From positions 124,001 to 188,000 of the forward strand of contig JAGFNQ010002309.1 of assembly GCA_024364735.1 (NCBI GenBank): DNA of 64,000 nt, written 5' to 3'. The stretch is from Boesenbergia rotunda. Taxonomy: Eukaryota; Streptophyta; Magnoliopsida; Zingiberales; Zingiberaceae. Positions 45,206 through 57,190 of this stretch are shown piece by piece (position 1 is the stretch's first letter; every line of letters starts with the position of its first letter). The notes under the pieces were generated by a model, which saw only the letters and a list, made by a program, of their open reading frames with translations, did no database searches and was not told the DNA's origin. The position numbers and the translations under genes were made by a program.

Positions 45206-46482
45206 ACTTGCGAAAGATCGTACAAAGTTTAGAAAACTTTTATATGTGATATAGAAGTAGGATATAATTTTATTATAGATTGTATAATGTATGAGCATTT
45301 GTCGAGATACAAAAGTTTGTGTTGATCAAACTAAAAGTCTATAGCATCATCATATGAAATATGAAAGTGTGCTATGATACGAATGTACTCAACAAATTTT
45401 ATAACCTATGGTTTCGGCTCATGAGCATTTTTACAATCATAATAAAAATTGATATCCTAAATCTATTGTATTTGATTGATGACATGGTGCATGGTTATGG
45501 CCTTAACCCCAATGTGATTGGATGTATGTATGTGTGTGTGTATATTGTAATTCATAATATGGTCAGTGTGTCATGCCTTGTCTCTATTTTTCCTAGTTGT
45601 AAAAATAGATTTAGACTCGAATGTAACTTGAGTTTTCCTACATTGTAATGTACAAAAGGAGCAGTGGAGTGTCCATTGAAGAATGAAGTTACAAGAAGGA
45701 TGCCGACCACACACGATGACCGAAGGATGCACTTGGAGAAGATGTTATCCCTAGGTTGACCATCGATCTTCTCATTGGCTTGAGAAGATCATAGTATACG
45801 GGTCATTACCATATCATGTTTTCATGCTTATATGTTGACATATGCTATGTATTTGTATATGATGCATTCTTAGATGCTTATCTTAATTATGTCAACTCAA
45901 TATGCCTACCAAAGTTTGATACTCATAAACTACCTCGATCATTTGTTGTTGGATTTGTCAAAGCAAAGCAACGCATTTTATCTTGGTAGAGTGCGAGAGG
46001 ACAATTGTGATGTCCCACTATCAAACTTTGGGTGAGACTTAACTAAGTCCCCTCAATTAGATTGAGAAACTTGGTGGCATATCCCAAAAGTTGGGAAAAT
46101 TGGGTAAGAGAACAATTATTCCATGTCTTGGGCGATTAGCCAAAGCTAACTTAAGATGATGTGTAATGTGGATCTTGACCCTTTGTTTCAAAGAGTTGCA
46201 TGAGATGTAATTGGTAAAATGTTACCTACCTAATTATACCAAGTCTTGGGCGATTAGCCAAAGCTAACTCAAGATGAAGTATAATATGGATCTTGTCCCA
46301 CATGAATAATGATTGCTATTTGGTTTGGAGCTAGTAGTGTTGGTAAATTGAGTTTGCCTACATCCATGACTAGCCCCAACCAAAGCTCTACGATTCAGTG
46401 GGAGCATCATTTAATTAAAGGCCTAATTAAATGAATTAGATATGATACTTATTTCTGCATAATTTTACTATTGTAGATCACC
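45206..46482 (+). other. Leader of B2 with a duplicated motif
   Basis: No coding region. A block beginning GTCTTGGGCGATTAGCCAAA occurs at 46125-46158 and 46243-46276, both followed by 'CTAACT.AAGATGA.GT.TAAT.TGGATCTTG'. TTGGGC and GCCAAA can pair around GATTA. It lies 210-360 bases before the gag start. Confidence 0.8.
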
Positions 46483-47010
46483 ATGTCATCTAACACGTCA
46501 AATACTCTCTCTCTGCGATCCGTCCTTGAGAAGGACAAGCTCAACGGAGATAATTTCCTGGACTGGTACAGAAACATGAGGATAATCCTCAAACAAGAAC
46601 GAAAACTGTACGTCCTCGAGCAATCTCTTCCAGAAGCACCCGCCGCTACCGCTACCCGTGCCAAAATGGATGCTTACAAGAAGCATCAGGATGATGCACT
46701 TGATGTATCATGCCTTATGCTTGCCACCATGAACTCTGAGCTTCAGAAGCAACATGAGAACATGAATGCACATGAGATGGTTGAGCATCTAAAGCAACTA
46801 TATCAAGGGCAAGCTAGGCACGAGCGGTTTGAGGTGTCTAAAGCCCTATTTGCATACAAGATACAAGAAGGAACTCCTGTAGGAACTCACGTACTCAAGA
46901 TGATTGGGTATGTCGAGAACCTTGAAAGACTAGGATTTCCACTGGGCCAAGAATTGACAACAGACCTTATTATGCAATCATTATGCAATCATTATCAGAA
47001 GAAAGACTGA
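46483..47010 (+). pseudogene. Copia gag, N-terminal part (B2)
   Basis: 175 codons from ATG 46483: 'SVLEKDKLNGDNFLDWYRNM' is the gag start typical of the Angela/Tork group, then 'LKQERKLYVLEQSLP' and 'HEMVEHLKQLYQGQARHERF' (UBN2-type region). It stops at 47008-47010 directly after 'MQSLCNHYQ', where a deletion fuses it out of frame to the RT. The zinc knuckle is lost. Part of an otherwise undamaged frame. Confidence 0.88.
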
Positions 47011-47011
47011 C

Positions 47012-48421
47012 ATGGATGGACGCATGCATACCTATAAAGGGAGATTGGTAGCTAAAGGTTTCAAACAAATTCATGGTATCGACTATAATGAAACCTTTTC
47101 ACCAGTGGTGATGCTTAAGTCTATTCAGATCATGCTTGCTATTGAAGCTTACCATGACTACGTGATCTTGCAGATGGATGTCAAAACCGCATTCCTAAAT
47201 GGGAATTTACTCGAGGATGTGTACATGACACAACCTGAGGGTTTTATAGATCCAGAGCATGCTGGAAAGGTATGTAAATTGCAAAGGTCCATTTATAGAC
47301 TAAAGCAAGCTTCTCGAAGCTAGAATCTTCGGTTCGATGATGTAATCAAAGCGTTTGGTTTCATCAAGAATGAAGATGAACCCTGTGTCTACAAGAGGGT
47401 TAGTGGGAGCACAGTTGTCTTCCTGATCTTGTATGTGGATGACATACTCCTCATTGGGAATGATATCCCTTCACTACAGTCTGTGAAGACGTGGCTAGGG
47501 AATTGTTTCTCAATGAAAGACTTAGGTGAAGCAGCCTATATCCTAGGCATCAAGATCTATAGAGATAGATCTAAGAGATTGCTTGGCTTAAGTCAGAGTA
47601 CATATATTGACAAGGTGCTTAATCGTTTTGCCATGCAGAATTCCAAGAAGGGATTTCTGTCAATGTCACATGGTGTGAGTCTTTCGAAGACTCAAGGTCT
47701 CTCTTCTAAGGAGGAGAGAGACCATATGGATCAGATCCCTTATGCATCCACTATAGGGTCTATCATATACGCCATGCTTTGTACTCGACCAGATGTCTCG
47801 TATGCTTTGAGCTTGACGAGCAGGTACCAGTCAGATCTAGGTGAAAGTCACTAGACAGCTGTCAAGAATATTCTTAAGTACTTGCGAAGGTCGAAAGAAT
47901 ATTTCTTGATATTTGGAGGCACTGAGGAGCTAGCTGTAAAGGGTTACAGTGACGCAAGCTTCCAAACAGACAGGGATGATTTTAGATCGTAGTCAGGGTA
48001 TGTGTTTTGCCTGAATGGTGGCACTGTGAGCTGGAAGAGTTCAAAGCAGGATACAGTCGCAGATTCTACAACAGAGGCCGAGTATATTGCCGTGTCTGAG
48101 GCGGCAAAAGAGGCTGTTTGGATCCGGAAGTTCATTGCAGAGCTTGGTGTGATTCCTAGCATTGTGGACCCGATAGACCTCTATTGTAACAACAATGGGG
48201 CTATTGCACAGGCTAAGGAACCTCGGTCATATCAGCGGACCAGACATATACTACAGTGCTTCCATCTCATTCAAGAGATCATCGATAGAGGAGATGGGAG
48301 GATATGCAGAGTATACACTGATTCTAACATCACAGATCCTTTGACCAAGGCATTGGCACAAAAGAAGCATGATGGTCACACCAGGTCACTGGGTATTAGA
48401 TATTACAGTGATTGGCACTAG
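47012..48421 (+). pseudogene. Copia RT and RNase H (B2)
   Basis: One frame interrupted by three stops. It opens at 'GRLVAKGFKQIHGIDYNETF' (RT), with 'LQMDVKTAFLNG', 'YRLKQASRS' then TAG (47321-47323), YVDD at 47432-47443, 'MKDLGEAAYILGIKI', TAG at 47852-47854, TAG near 47989, and RNase H blocks 'SWKSSKQDTVADSTTEAEY', 'LYCNNNGAIAQA' and 'DPLTKALAQKKHD'. The first RT block and everything upstream back to gag are missing. It ends at the purine tract. Confidence 0.92.
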
Positions 48422-48435
48422 TGCTAGTGGGAGAT
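48421..48435 (+). other. Polypurine tract of B2
   Basis: GTGCTAGTGGGAGAT directly before the 3' LTR. Confidence 0.88.
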
Positions 48436-50115
48436 TGTTAGTAGGAGTCCTAAAGCCAATTATGTGATGATTGACTAGGGACATTTTGTATCATATTCTA
48501 TTATTAATTAAGGCATGTTTGGTTATTATACTTACTTTGTATTAGTGCCAAATAACTAAGTATAATAATGTCCTTGGGTAGTAGGTTCTTATCTACATTA
48601 TATCGATTGGTTGAATCGATAGTGAGATAATGTAGAGAACACTACTCTAAACCATTCCTAGTCATGTATTAATATTCAAGGGCAATATTAATGCATGGAG
48701 ACTAGCATGTAGGTCAACTGATGACTTAAGCTCACAAGTCATGGATATGTGATATCAAGTTGACACATGGGTATACATTGGAGAATGTGTACTGAATTGA
48801 CCCGTCATGAGAAAATTTCATAGATTGTCATATGAGTGTCATAAACATTCTCATGTGACTATTGGTATGAATAGTCCTTAGACCTAAAGTCACTATGGTT
48901 CCCTATATATGGAGTTATGTACTTTGGTATCGTCAAACGTCACCCGTAACAGGGTGGACTATAAAGGCGATTACTGGGTATGTAATGAATTATGCGGAGG
49001 GATGTGAGTGATGTAGATGAGATCTATCCCTCACATATGACGGGAGTGATATCTGTGGGCCCCTTGATCGAGTAGGACTACTAAAACGCATGGACATGCT
49101 CAAATGAGTCAATATGAGATATTGAGCTCGTTTGTTTGAGTGAGACTACTCGGGGATCAAGAAATACAAGATTGACTGAGGATGACACGGTCTATGCCTC
49201 ATTGGTCAATCTAGATTTCGAGGATAGAAGGACAAGGTTATACATTATCATAGTCACGGAGGTTTAGTCGGATCTCGACTTTTCTTGTTACTTGGGTAGT
49301 AATGATGCATTGCTAGATGTCACTCATTGCTTATGTGCCTAAAGTTGTTTAGACACATTGCCAATATTACGAGAACCTATTGGGTCACACACTAAGGACA
49401 CGATGCTTCGGAGATTAATTGATCTTGGTTTGATTAAGATTTGATTCGAATTGGATTAATTGAGTTAGACTCAAGTGAATCCAATTAGATTATGGGATTG
49501 AGTCTAATTTGAGTTAGACTCATCTAGATTAGACTCAACCACTTAATTATGGATAATATTCATTAAAGGGTTTAATAAATATTATTTAAGAGGAAGGCTA
49601 AGAGACGTTCTATTCATTAGATGAATATAATATTAAGAGTCTCAAGGAATACCAAGAGGCTTGGTATTCATTGGATTTTATAAGCATTAAGATGAGAGAA
49701 GCTCAAGGGACATAGACCCTTGGTATTCATTAGATGAGTATAAATATCCCCCCCCCCTTGTCAAAGGCTAGGGTGTGCATCTCTCTTCCTCTTCTTTCTT
49801 CCTCCTTGTCCATAACTCACTAGTGGAGGTTCTTGTGCTTTGTGAACCATCCCAAGTTGCTAGCACAACTAAGGTGGTTCTTCTCTGAGGCGTAGATCGT
49901 GTTCGTGTGGATACGCATAGAGGCATGGACACTTGAATGTGCAAGAGATCCGGCGAACCAAAGGACTAGCGGGATAAACGAAGGGCACGTGACAAAGGTA
50001 TTCCTATAAGATAGGAATTGTAGATCACTTTGTATGAGTTTTTCTTTCGCATGGATCGCTCGAGGGATCTTATTTCTGCTGTGATTTTAAATGTTTTTAC
50101 CTATAGATCCCTACC
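48436..50115 (+). repeat. 3' LTR of B2
   Basis: 1680 bp, TGTTAGTAGG to CCCTACC (final A changed to C). It differs from the 5' LTR only by scattered substitutions and a C-run length. Confidence 0.92.
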
Positions 50116-51594
50116 GGGGGGTGAATATCGACCGTAAAATCTTCGCAATAAACTTCGTAAACTTTCGATCGTTCTAATCAAAGTGTTAGTAGCACAGTGA
50201 AAAAGTAAAATAGAAAAATAAAAGAGCACAGCAGACACGCGGGATTTATTTACTTGGTTCCCGACCCCCAAGGGTCAGTACATCCAAGGCCTATGTACTC
50301 GGTGTGAGTCCACTATTGGTCTCCCTTCCGGAATTTCCAGAGGTGGAGAAAGCAAACCGAACAAACAAGGTTTGAAACTCGGCCGATCTGGACCTCCGAA
50401 GTGCCGCGCATTTCCTCCTAGAGCCTCCCGGTCGCAGAGCCCCATCGTTAGCACTTTGTCGTCAGTTAGAACGCTCAAAATGAATCTTGGAAGTTATGTT
50501 TGAAGCTGAGGGGTCGAGGGCCCTTTTATAGGCTTCATACGAGCGCCTGTGATGATGGGGGCACCCCTATAGACTTGGTCAAACTTTATCGCAGCTGATA
50601 AAACCTTTGACCAGGGTGCCCTGGACCTCCCGGGCACCTAAATGAAAGTTTATCTCTACTTCAAACTCGAAATAGAAAATACAGCTTTCAACATGGGCGC
50701 TTGTATCATCCCGGGCACCTGAATGGAAGCCTATTCTGCCTTCTTCATGAAACTGCCATTTTCTTCATTGAGCCAGGCGCCCCTATTGATGGGGGCGCCT
50801 GGATGCTGTTGGGAGCCCCTATTGATGGGGGTGCCTGGCTTCAAAGCTTCCAGCTGCCTTCTGTGTGATTTCCCTGCTTTGTCTTCCATTCTTGGCACCT
50901 GCAAGATACACGAATACAAAGCAAATATACACACAATATTAGCCTTAAGGACTTGGTTCTGACTTTGGATTCCCACGAAACCCTAGGTCGAACCGACGCA
51001 AGTTCCCACCCCCGAGAACACGCCTTTCACCTACTCCATTCAAGAGACGGTTGCCACCCCGTCCTTCGGGTGGACTTTTGCTTGGCTTCCGATACTCTTG
51101 GATCTCGAGACGTCCGAACCCTGACTCGTCTCTACTTCTATCCTTAGTCATCGCTCAGCTAAGTTGCTCAGTCCCTCGGACCGACTTCGTGCCCAAACCC
51201 TAAGTCTAGGACTTCGGTGCCTAACTTCACTCATCAGGACTTTTGCCCAGCTTCACTCACCAGAACTTATTGCCCAGCTTTACTCACCAAGTCTTCGGTG
51301 CCCAACCCTCGGCCAGGACTTCCTACCCATTCCTCGACCAGGACTTCGTGCCTACCTTCCGAGCAGGTCTTCAGTGCCCATCCCTTTGCTAGGACATAGT
51401 ACCCAATCCATGATCAGGACTTAGTGCCCAATTCTTCGAACCAGGACTTATTGCCTAGGTTTACTAGGACTTTGGTTCATTTTGTTACTCCTCTCTTAAC
51501 TCTCCTTTCCTTGTTCAATGTATCACTGACTTAAGTATTTGTCAAACATTAAAACACTTAGAGGAGGATATCACTGATGCAACTTGTACCAACA

Positions 51595-51609
51595 ATCTCC
51601 CCCTTTTTG
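51595..51609 (-). other. Polypurine tract of C
   Basis: The minus strand reads CAAAAAGGGGGAGAT before the LTR. Confidence 0.85.
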
Positions 51610-53640
51610 ATGTTTGACAATATCTTAAGTTAGATTGGTTGAAGGGACTAAATTATACTCCTTGGGATAAAAGAAAAAATTTGACAACCCATTTTTTGAT
51701 CTTTTGGGGAAAACTTCTAACTTCCACTCACTTTTCCCCTTTTTTGAAAAACATTTTGATTTTTTTTTATCCTTTGGTAAGAGAAAAAAAAATTATTTCT
51801 AACATAAGGCGCATCTCTCCCCCTTTGTCATACATCAAAAAGAAACCAAAAATACTTGCACCAACAATGGAAACATTTTGATCTTTTGAAAATACTTAGT
51901 ATAAATTTTTGAAAGCATAGTAATACTAAGTACTTAAATTTCTAGAATAAATCCATTTTGAAGAGTATTGTGCAATTCTGAAAAAAATTTGTATCTGTAA
52001 GAAAGTGTTTGATCTGAAAAAATTTTCCTTAGAAAAATTTTAGAAAAGATTTTTCAAGTACTTTTGAGATAAATTGAGTTTTTGAAAACAATGCAAGTAC
52101 TTTTGAGAAATATTATGATCTTTGAAAGATGCAAGTACTTTTTGAGAAATATTATGATCTTTGAAAAATACAAGTACTTTTTGAGAAATATAAGAATTTT
52201 TGAAAAATATAAGTACTTTGAAAAAATATTATGAGGTTTTTGAGAACTATAAGTACTTTTGAAAAATATTATTTTTAAAACATAATATTTTACTTGACTT
52301 GGTTTCTTTTCCAGTCTGATACAATCCTAGGAAACCTTGTTAACCACAAGGATATTTTCCTAAGTTTCCTAGAAATTTTCCAAATTCAAGAAGATATTAT
52401 TTTAAAAACAACGTTTTGAAAGTGATATAGATTTAATATAAAAATAGTACTTTGAAGAAACATTGTGTTTTCAAAAATGACTTAATAATGCAGCGCATGA
52501 AAAATATATTAAATAATTCTTTGTAATTTGACCTCCCCCTAAACTTTACCCAGTCCTAGGAAGCTTGTTGACCACAAGTACTCTTCCTCTAAGTCTTTAG
52601 GGTTTAGTTCAGATCAAAGAAATTATCTAATAATTACCAAAAAAAAACTTTTCAGAATTTCTTCTTTTGACTCAGACTCCCCCTAAATCTGACACATCCT
52701 CGGAGTCCTTGTAGATAATTAAGGGGACCTTCCTCTGTGCCTTTAGGGTTTATCAAAATCAAATGAGACCTCGACACAATTTTAGAATGTATTTTGAAAT
52801 TTCAAAAAATATTTTGAAATAAAGGTAATTTGTTAGATATAGTTTACGAAAAACATAAGACATAATATTTAAAGCACAGTTTTCGAAAACCATTTTAAAA
52901 GACAATGATTTTTCAAAAGACATTTTTGAAAGAAAATTAAAGGAATAAACCACTCCCCCTGTACCCAACACCGTTTGACTCTATCTAAGTGCCTTAAGGA
53001 ACTTTAGTGTTGTCCTAGAAGGCTTGTATCTAATTGTGTGAGTCAAACAATTTTTAAAAGGATATAATTTTTTTTAAACATATAAAATATAATCAATCAG
53101 ACAAGCATGAATTCCATAAAAATATTATTATGTTAAAGCACTATTTTGAAAGTATATTTTTAGAAAAATATTCTAACAATTTTGAAAACAATTTTTCAAT
53201 TTATTAGTCCTTAACATCTCACCCATTTTAGATGTCTCAATACAGCAAGCATGGTTGCCTTATGGGTTTATTGTGAGATGCTTGAATTATTTTCTTTAAT
53301 TTATTATTAAATCTAAGATTTAATTGAAACTTGTGTTAGATTCAAATCTAACAATAATAAAGTGAATTTTATTTTCAGTAATTGGCTTCCAGGTCTTTGC
53401 GAGGGACAAGGCCTTCTTTGGTCGTAGCCTTATTGGATCATCAACCCTTTCCTTGGCAAAGCCTTTTATAGAAAATTCATCATCAAGTTACTTCTTGAGA
53501 GATTTTGGTCTAACTAGCTTAGGTTTTGGATCGGTAGTTTCGGCTAGTTCCACCAAAAAGGCTTCCCTAACGTACTATCATCTCACCTCCACTTAATACT
53601 AGGTTATTTAAGTTTCAACTATTCTTTTTCCTATAACCAT
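51610..53640 (-). other. Non-coding internal region of C
   Basis: Same block order as A1's internal region: 'TTTGAAAAATATAAGTACTTT' words, two 'CTCCCCCTAAA' blocks (52530, 52678), 'GACTCTATCTAAGTGCC' (52978) and 'ATTGGCTTCCAGGTCTT' (53379). No gene is seen. Confidence 0.75.
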
Positions 53641-53849
53641 TCTAAATCATGCATAAAATTTAAATATGAATGACATGTCATATATTTAAAAGAAATAGCA
53701 AATGCATGGCATGACAGTTATGCATGAGTCAAACAAGTCAAAATATTTTATTAAGTTTCTAAAGATGTATCAAATTCTCGATTTGATACATGTCGTGTGA
53801 ACCCGCGAATATGTCAACCCATTTTGACATATTTAATTTTATTAAATTA

Positions 53850-54400
53850 ATTGTTGCGGTTTGGGTAAGATTTTATTTTAGTTTAAATTATTTAAGAATT
53901 AAGGGTTAATTAAATTAATTAAGAATTAATTTGAATTTGAACTAATTAAGGTTTCATTAATTATGAATTAATTAAGGTTTAATTGAATTAATTTGAATTT
54001 GATTTAATTAAGATTTAATTAAATTAATTTTAATTAAATTGAATTTGATTTAATTAAGATTTAATTGAATTAATTTGAATTTGATTTAATTATGAATTAA
54101 TTGAATTAATTTGAACTAATTTGAATTTGATTTAATTAAGATTTAATTGAATTAATTTGAATTAATTTGAATTTGATTTAATTAAGATTTAATTGAATTA
54201 ATTTGAATTTGATATAATTAAGATTTAATTGAAATAATTAAGGATTAATTTAAGTTAATTAATGATTAATTTAAGTTGATTAAATTAAATTGAGGTTTAA
54301 TTTCGAATTAATTATCATTTTAATTTTAGAATTAATTGATTTAAAACTAAAGGATTAAGTTAAGGCTTAAAAATTAATTAAAATTTAATCAGGGTTTTTA
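53850..54400 (-). repeat. AATTAA-rich tandem array in C
   Basis: Units of 25-35 bases, 'GATTTAATTAAGATTTAATTGAATTAATTT', repeated about 12 times with drift. Nearly pure A, T and few G. Confidence 0.88.
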
Positions 54401-54407
54401 AGGTTTA

Positions 54408-55515
54408 TCATGATTTAATTTTCAAGATTTCTGGGTTGGTCAAAAGTTGTGGGTTTAATTTCATTATCTTCATTATTTCGAAAATATCTGATTCACTTAC
54501 TATTTCTTCTTTATTTATCTTTTCAAGTTTTTCTAATAATTCTGGTTTATTTGAATCTTTGTAATTTTTATTGACTATGGCTTTTACCTCAGAAAATTTC
54601 ATCTCCTCCTCATCCTCAAAATTACATTCTTCAATATCCTCAACATAGGTGGAGTAATATGGGCCACTAGTCAATATTTCAGGATTATCCAAGGGAATAA
54701 TTAAATTATAATCTAAAGAGACATTATCTCCACTATCCTCAGAAATATTTTCATTATCCTCAGAAATATTTTTAGAAAAATCAACTTTATCCTCAGAAGT
54801 AATTTCAATAATTTCAGGGTTATCTTTAAGATTTTTAAATTTAAGTTCAGATTTATCCAAAGGATTTTTCAAATTTAAACTCATAATTATCTAAAGGATT
54901 TTTAAATTTGAATTCAGATTTATCCAATGAATTTTCAAATTTGAACTCATAATTAATTAAAGGATTTTCAAATTTGAGTTCAGATTTATACAAAGGATTT
55001 TCAAGTTTGAATTCATAATTATCTAAAGGATTTTTAAATTTGAATTTAGATTTTAATTCAGAATTAAAATTATTAAAATTTTCAGACTTAAATTTAGGAT
55101 TAATTTCAGAATTAATTTTAGAAATTAACGAATTAATGTTAAGGATTACAAGGTTAATTTCTGATATTTTAGAATTATTTACTTTTTCTAACCGGTCATG
55201 TAAGATATCTATTTGCCTATGCAATACTTCTAACTTATCAGAAAAATTATCTAAATTATCTACAAGGGACAGTGCAGGAATTTAAAAAAATTTTGGAACG
55301 TAAATTCTGCATACCTTTGTCGGACACTTGTTTTTGTAGTATCCGTACTTTTCGCATTTGAAGCATCGTATGTGACTTTTGTCTCTCCGGACTCCTGGCG
55401 CTGGTGCCTCCTTTGCTACTGGTGGGGAACGATTCTTATGAGTAGGGCACTGATTTTTATAGTGCCCTCTCTCCCTGCACGTGAAGCATATAATATGGAA
55501 TTTAAAAACAAGCAT
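54408..55515 (-). pseudogene. Gag remnant of C: two zinc knuckles plus charged repeat region
   Basis: Three frame pieces form one old reading frame. 55515-55285 holds two knuckles: 'CFTCRERGHYKNQC' is intact, while 'CFKCEKYGYYKNKC' has tyrosine where histidine should be. After a TAA at 55282-55284 the same frame continues to 54853, with a helical stretch 'IDILHDRLEKVNNSKI' and about six repeats of 'KFENPLDNYEFKFE'. A shift near 54870 leads to 54408 with acidic 'EDIEECNFEDEEEM'. The gag core before the knuckles is missing. It starts within 90 bases of the primer site. Confidence 0.75.
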
Positions 55516-55604
55516 TAAAAAAATGTACCTGATTCACCCTTGGGCTCCCCCTCAACTCCTGGCGTCGTTGCTCCGTCGGCGGTTAGTCCGGTGAAGAGCG
55601 GTCT

Positions 55605-55617
55605 GGCTCTGATACCA
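55605..55617 (-). other. Primer binding site of C
   Basis: The minus strand reads TGGTATCAGAGCC, a perfect complement to the initiator methionine tRNA end, two bases inside the LTR. Confidence 0.92.
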
Positions 55618-55619
55618 CT

Positions 55620-57185
55620 TGTAGGACTGGTGTCGTCGATAGAGGGGGGGTGAATATCGACTGTAAAATTTTTGCGATAAACTTCGTAAACTTTCGATCG
55701 TTCTAATTAAAGTGCTAGTAGCACCCCGAAAAAGTAAAACAAAAAATAAAAGAGCATAGCAGACACGCGGGATTTATTTACTTGGTTCCCGACCCCTCAG
55801 GGTCAGTAGGTCCAAGGCCTATGTACTCGGCGTGAATCCACTATTGGTCTCCTTTTCAGAATTTCTGGAGGCGAAGAAAACTCGTCTTACAGTTGATATA
55901 CAAGCAAAAATGATAGGAATTGAAATGCAAAGTAATTAAAGCAAACCGAACAAATAAGGTTTGAAACTCGGTTGATCTGGACCTCCGAAGTGCCGCGCAC
56001 TTCCTCTTGGAGCCTCCCGGTCGCAGAGCCTCGTCGTTAGCGCTTTATCATCAATTAGAATGCTCAGAATGGATCTTGGAGGTTGTGTTTGAAGCTGAGG
56101 GGTTGAGGCCCCTTTTATAGGCTTCATACGGGCGCCTGTGATATAGACTTGGTCAAACTTTATCTCCGCGCCGAACTTGTCGCAGCTGATAAAACCTTTG
56201 ACCAGGGTGCCCTGGACCTCCTGGGCGCCTGAATGAAAGCTTATCTCTGCTTCAAACTCGAAACAGCAAATACAGCTTTCAACTTGGGCGCCTGTATCAT
56301 CCCGAGCGCCTGAATGGAAGCATATTCTGCCTTCTTCACGAAACTGCCATTTTCTTCATTGAGCCAAGCGGCCCTATTGATGGGGATGCCTGGATGCTGT
56401 TGGGCGCCCCTATTAATGGGGGCGCCTGGCTTCAAAGCTTCCAGCCGCCTTCTGTGTGATTTCCCTGCTCTGTCTTCAATTCTTGGCACTTGAAAGATAC
56501 ACGAATATAAAGCAAATATACACACAATATTAGCCTTAAGGACTTGGATCTAACTTCGGATTCCCACGAAACCCTAGGTCGAACCGACAGAAGTTCCCAC
56601 CCCCGAGAACGCGCCTTTCACCTACTCCATTCAGGAGACAGTTGCCACCCCGTCCTTCGGGTGGACTTTTGATTAGCTTCTGATACTCTTGGATCTCGAG
56701 ACTTCCGAACCCTGACCCGTCTCTACTTCTGTTCTTAGTCATCGCTCAGCTAAGTTGCTCAGTCGCTCGGACCGACTTCGTGCCCAAACCCTAAGTCCAG
56801 GACTTCGATGCCCAACTTCACTCATCAGGACTTTTACCCAGCTTCACTCACCAGGACTTATTGCCCAGCTTTACTCACCAAGTCTTCGATGCCCAACCCT
56901 CGGCCAGGACTTCTTGCCCAATACTCGACCAGGACTTCGTGCCCACCTTCTGAGCAGGTCTTCAGTGCCTAGCCCTTTGTCAGGACTTAGTGCCCAATCC
57001 ATGATCAGGACTTAGTGCCCAATTCATTGAACCAGGACTTATTGCCTAGGTTTACTAGGACTTTGGTTCATTTTGTTACTCCTCTCTTAACTCCCCTTCC
57101 CTTGTTCAATGTATCACTGATTTAAGTATTTGTCAAACATTAAAACACCTAGAGGAGGACATCACTGATGCAACTTGCACCAACA
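55620..57185 (-). repeat. 5' LTR of C (intact)
   Basis: Plus-strand ends are TGTAGGACTGGTG and TTGCACCAACA. 1566 bp. GGGCGCCTG words lie at 56130-56430, a TATA-like CCTATAAAAGGGG at about 56109-56121 (minus), and a 'CCAGGACTTCGTGCCCA' array at 56790-57060. Confidence 0.92.
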
Positions 57186-57190
57186 ATAGG

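Larger units (their letters stand above)
43516..50115 (+). mobile_element. Angela/Tork-like Ty1/copia element B2, TSD GGGGG
   Basis: LTRs of 1676 and 1680 bp (43516-45191, 48436-50115) are flanked by GGGGG (43511-43515 and 50116-50120). The host text 'GATAGAGGGGGGTGAATATCG' is restored on joining. Internal order: primer site, 1.3-kb leader, gag, then directly RT and RNase H. Protease, integrase and the RT start are deleted. The LTRs are very similar, which suggests a recent insertion. Three nonsense codons lie in pol. Confidence 0.93.
43487..51594 (-). repeat. 3' LTR of C, split by B2
   Basis: Segments 43487-43515 and 50116-51594 match 55620-57185. Net about 1.5 kb. The 5' LTR has about 60 extra bases near 55870-55935. 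A minus-strand TATA-like CCTATAAAAGGG lies at about 50520-50531. Confidence 0.9.
43487..57185 (-). mobile_element. SIRE-derived element C without pol, TSD ATAGG
   Basis: Both LTRs (3' copy 43487-51594 split by B2; 5' copy 55620-57185), primer site, purine tract and perfect TSDs ATAGG (43482-43486, 57186-57190) are present, so C moved as a unit. The internal region is only 4.0 kb and codes just the zinc-knuckle and charged part of gag (55515-54408). Protease, integrase, RT and RNase H are absent. It would have needed proteins from another element. Confidence 0.92.
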
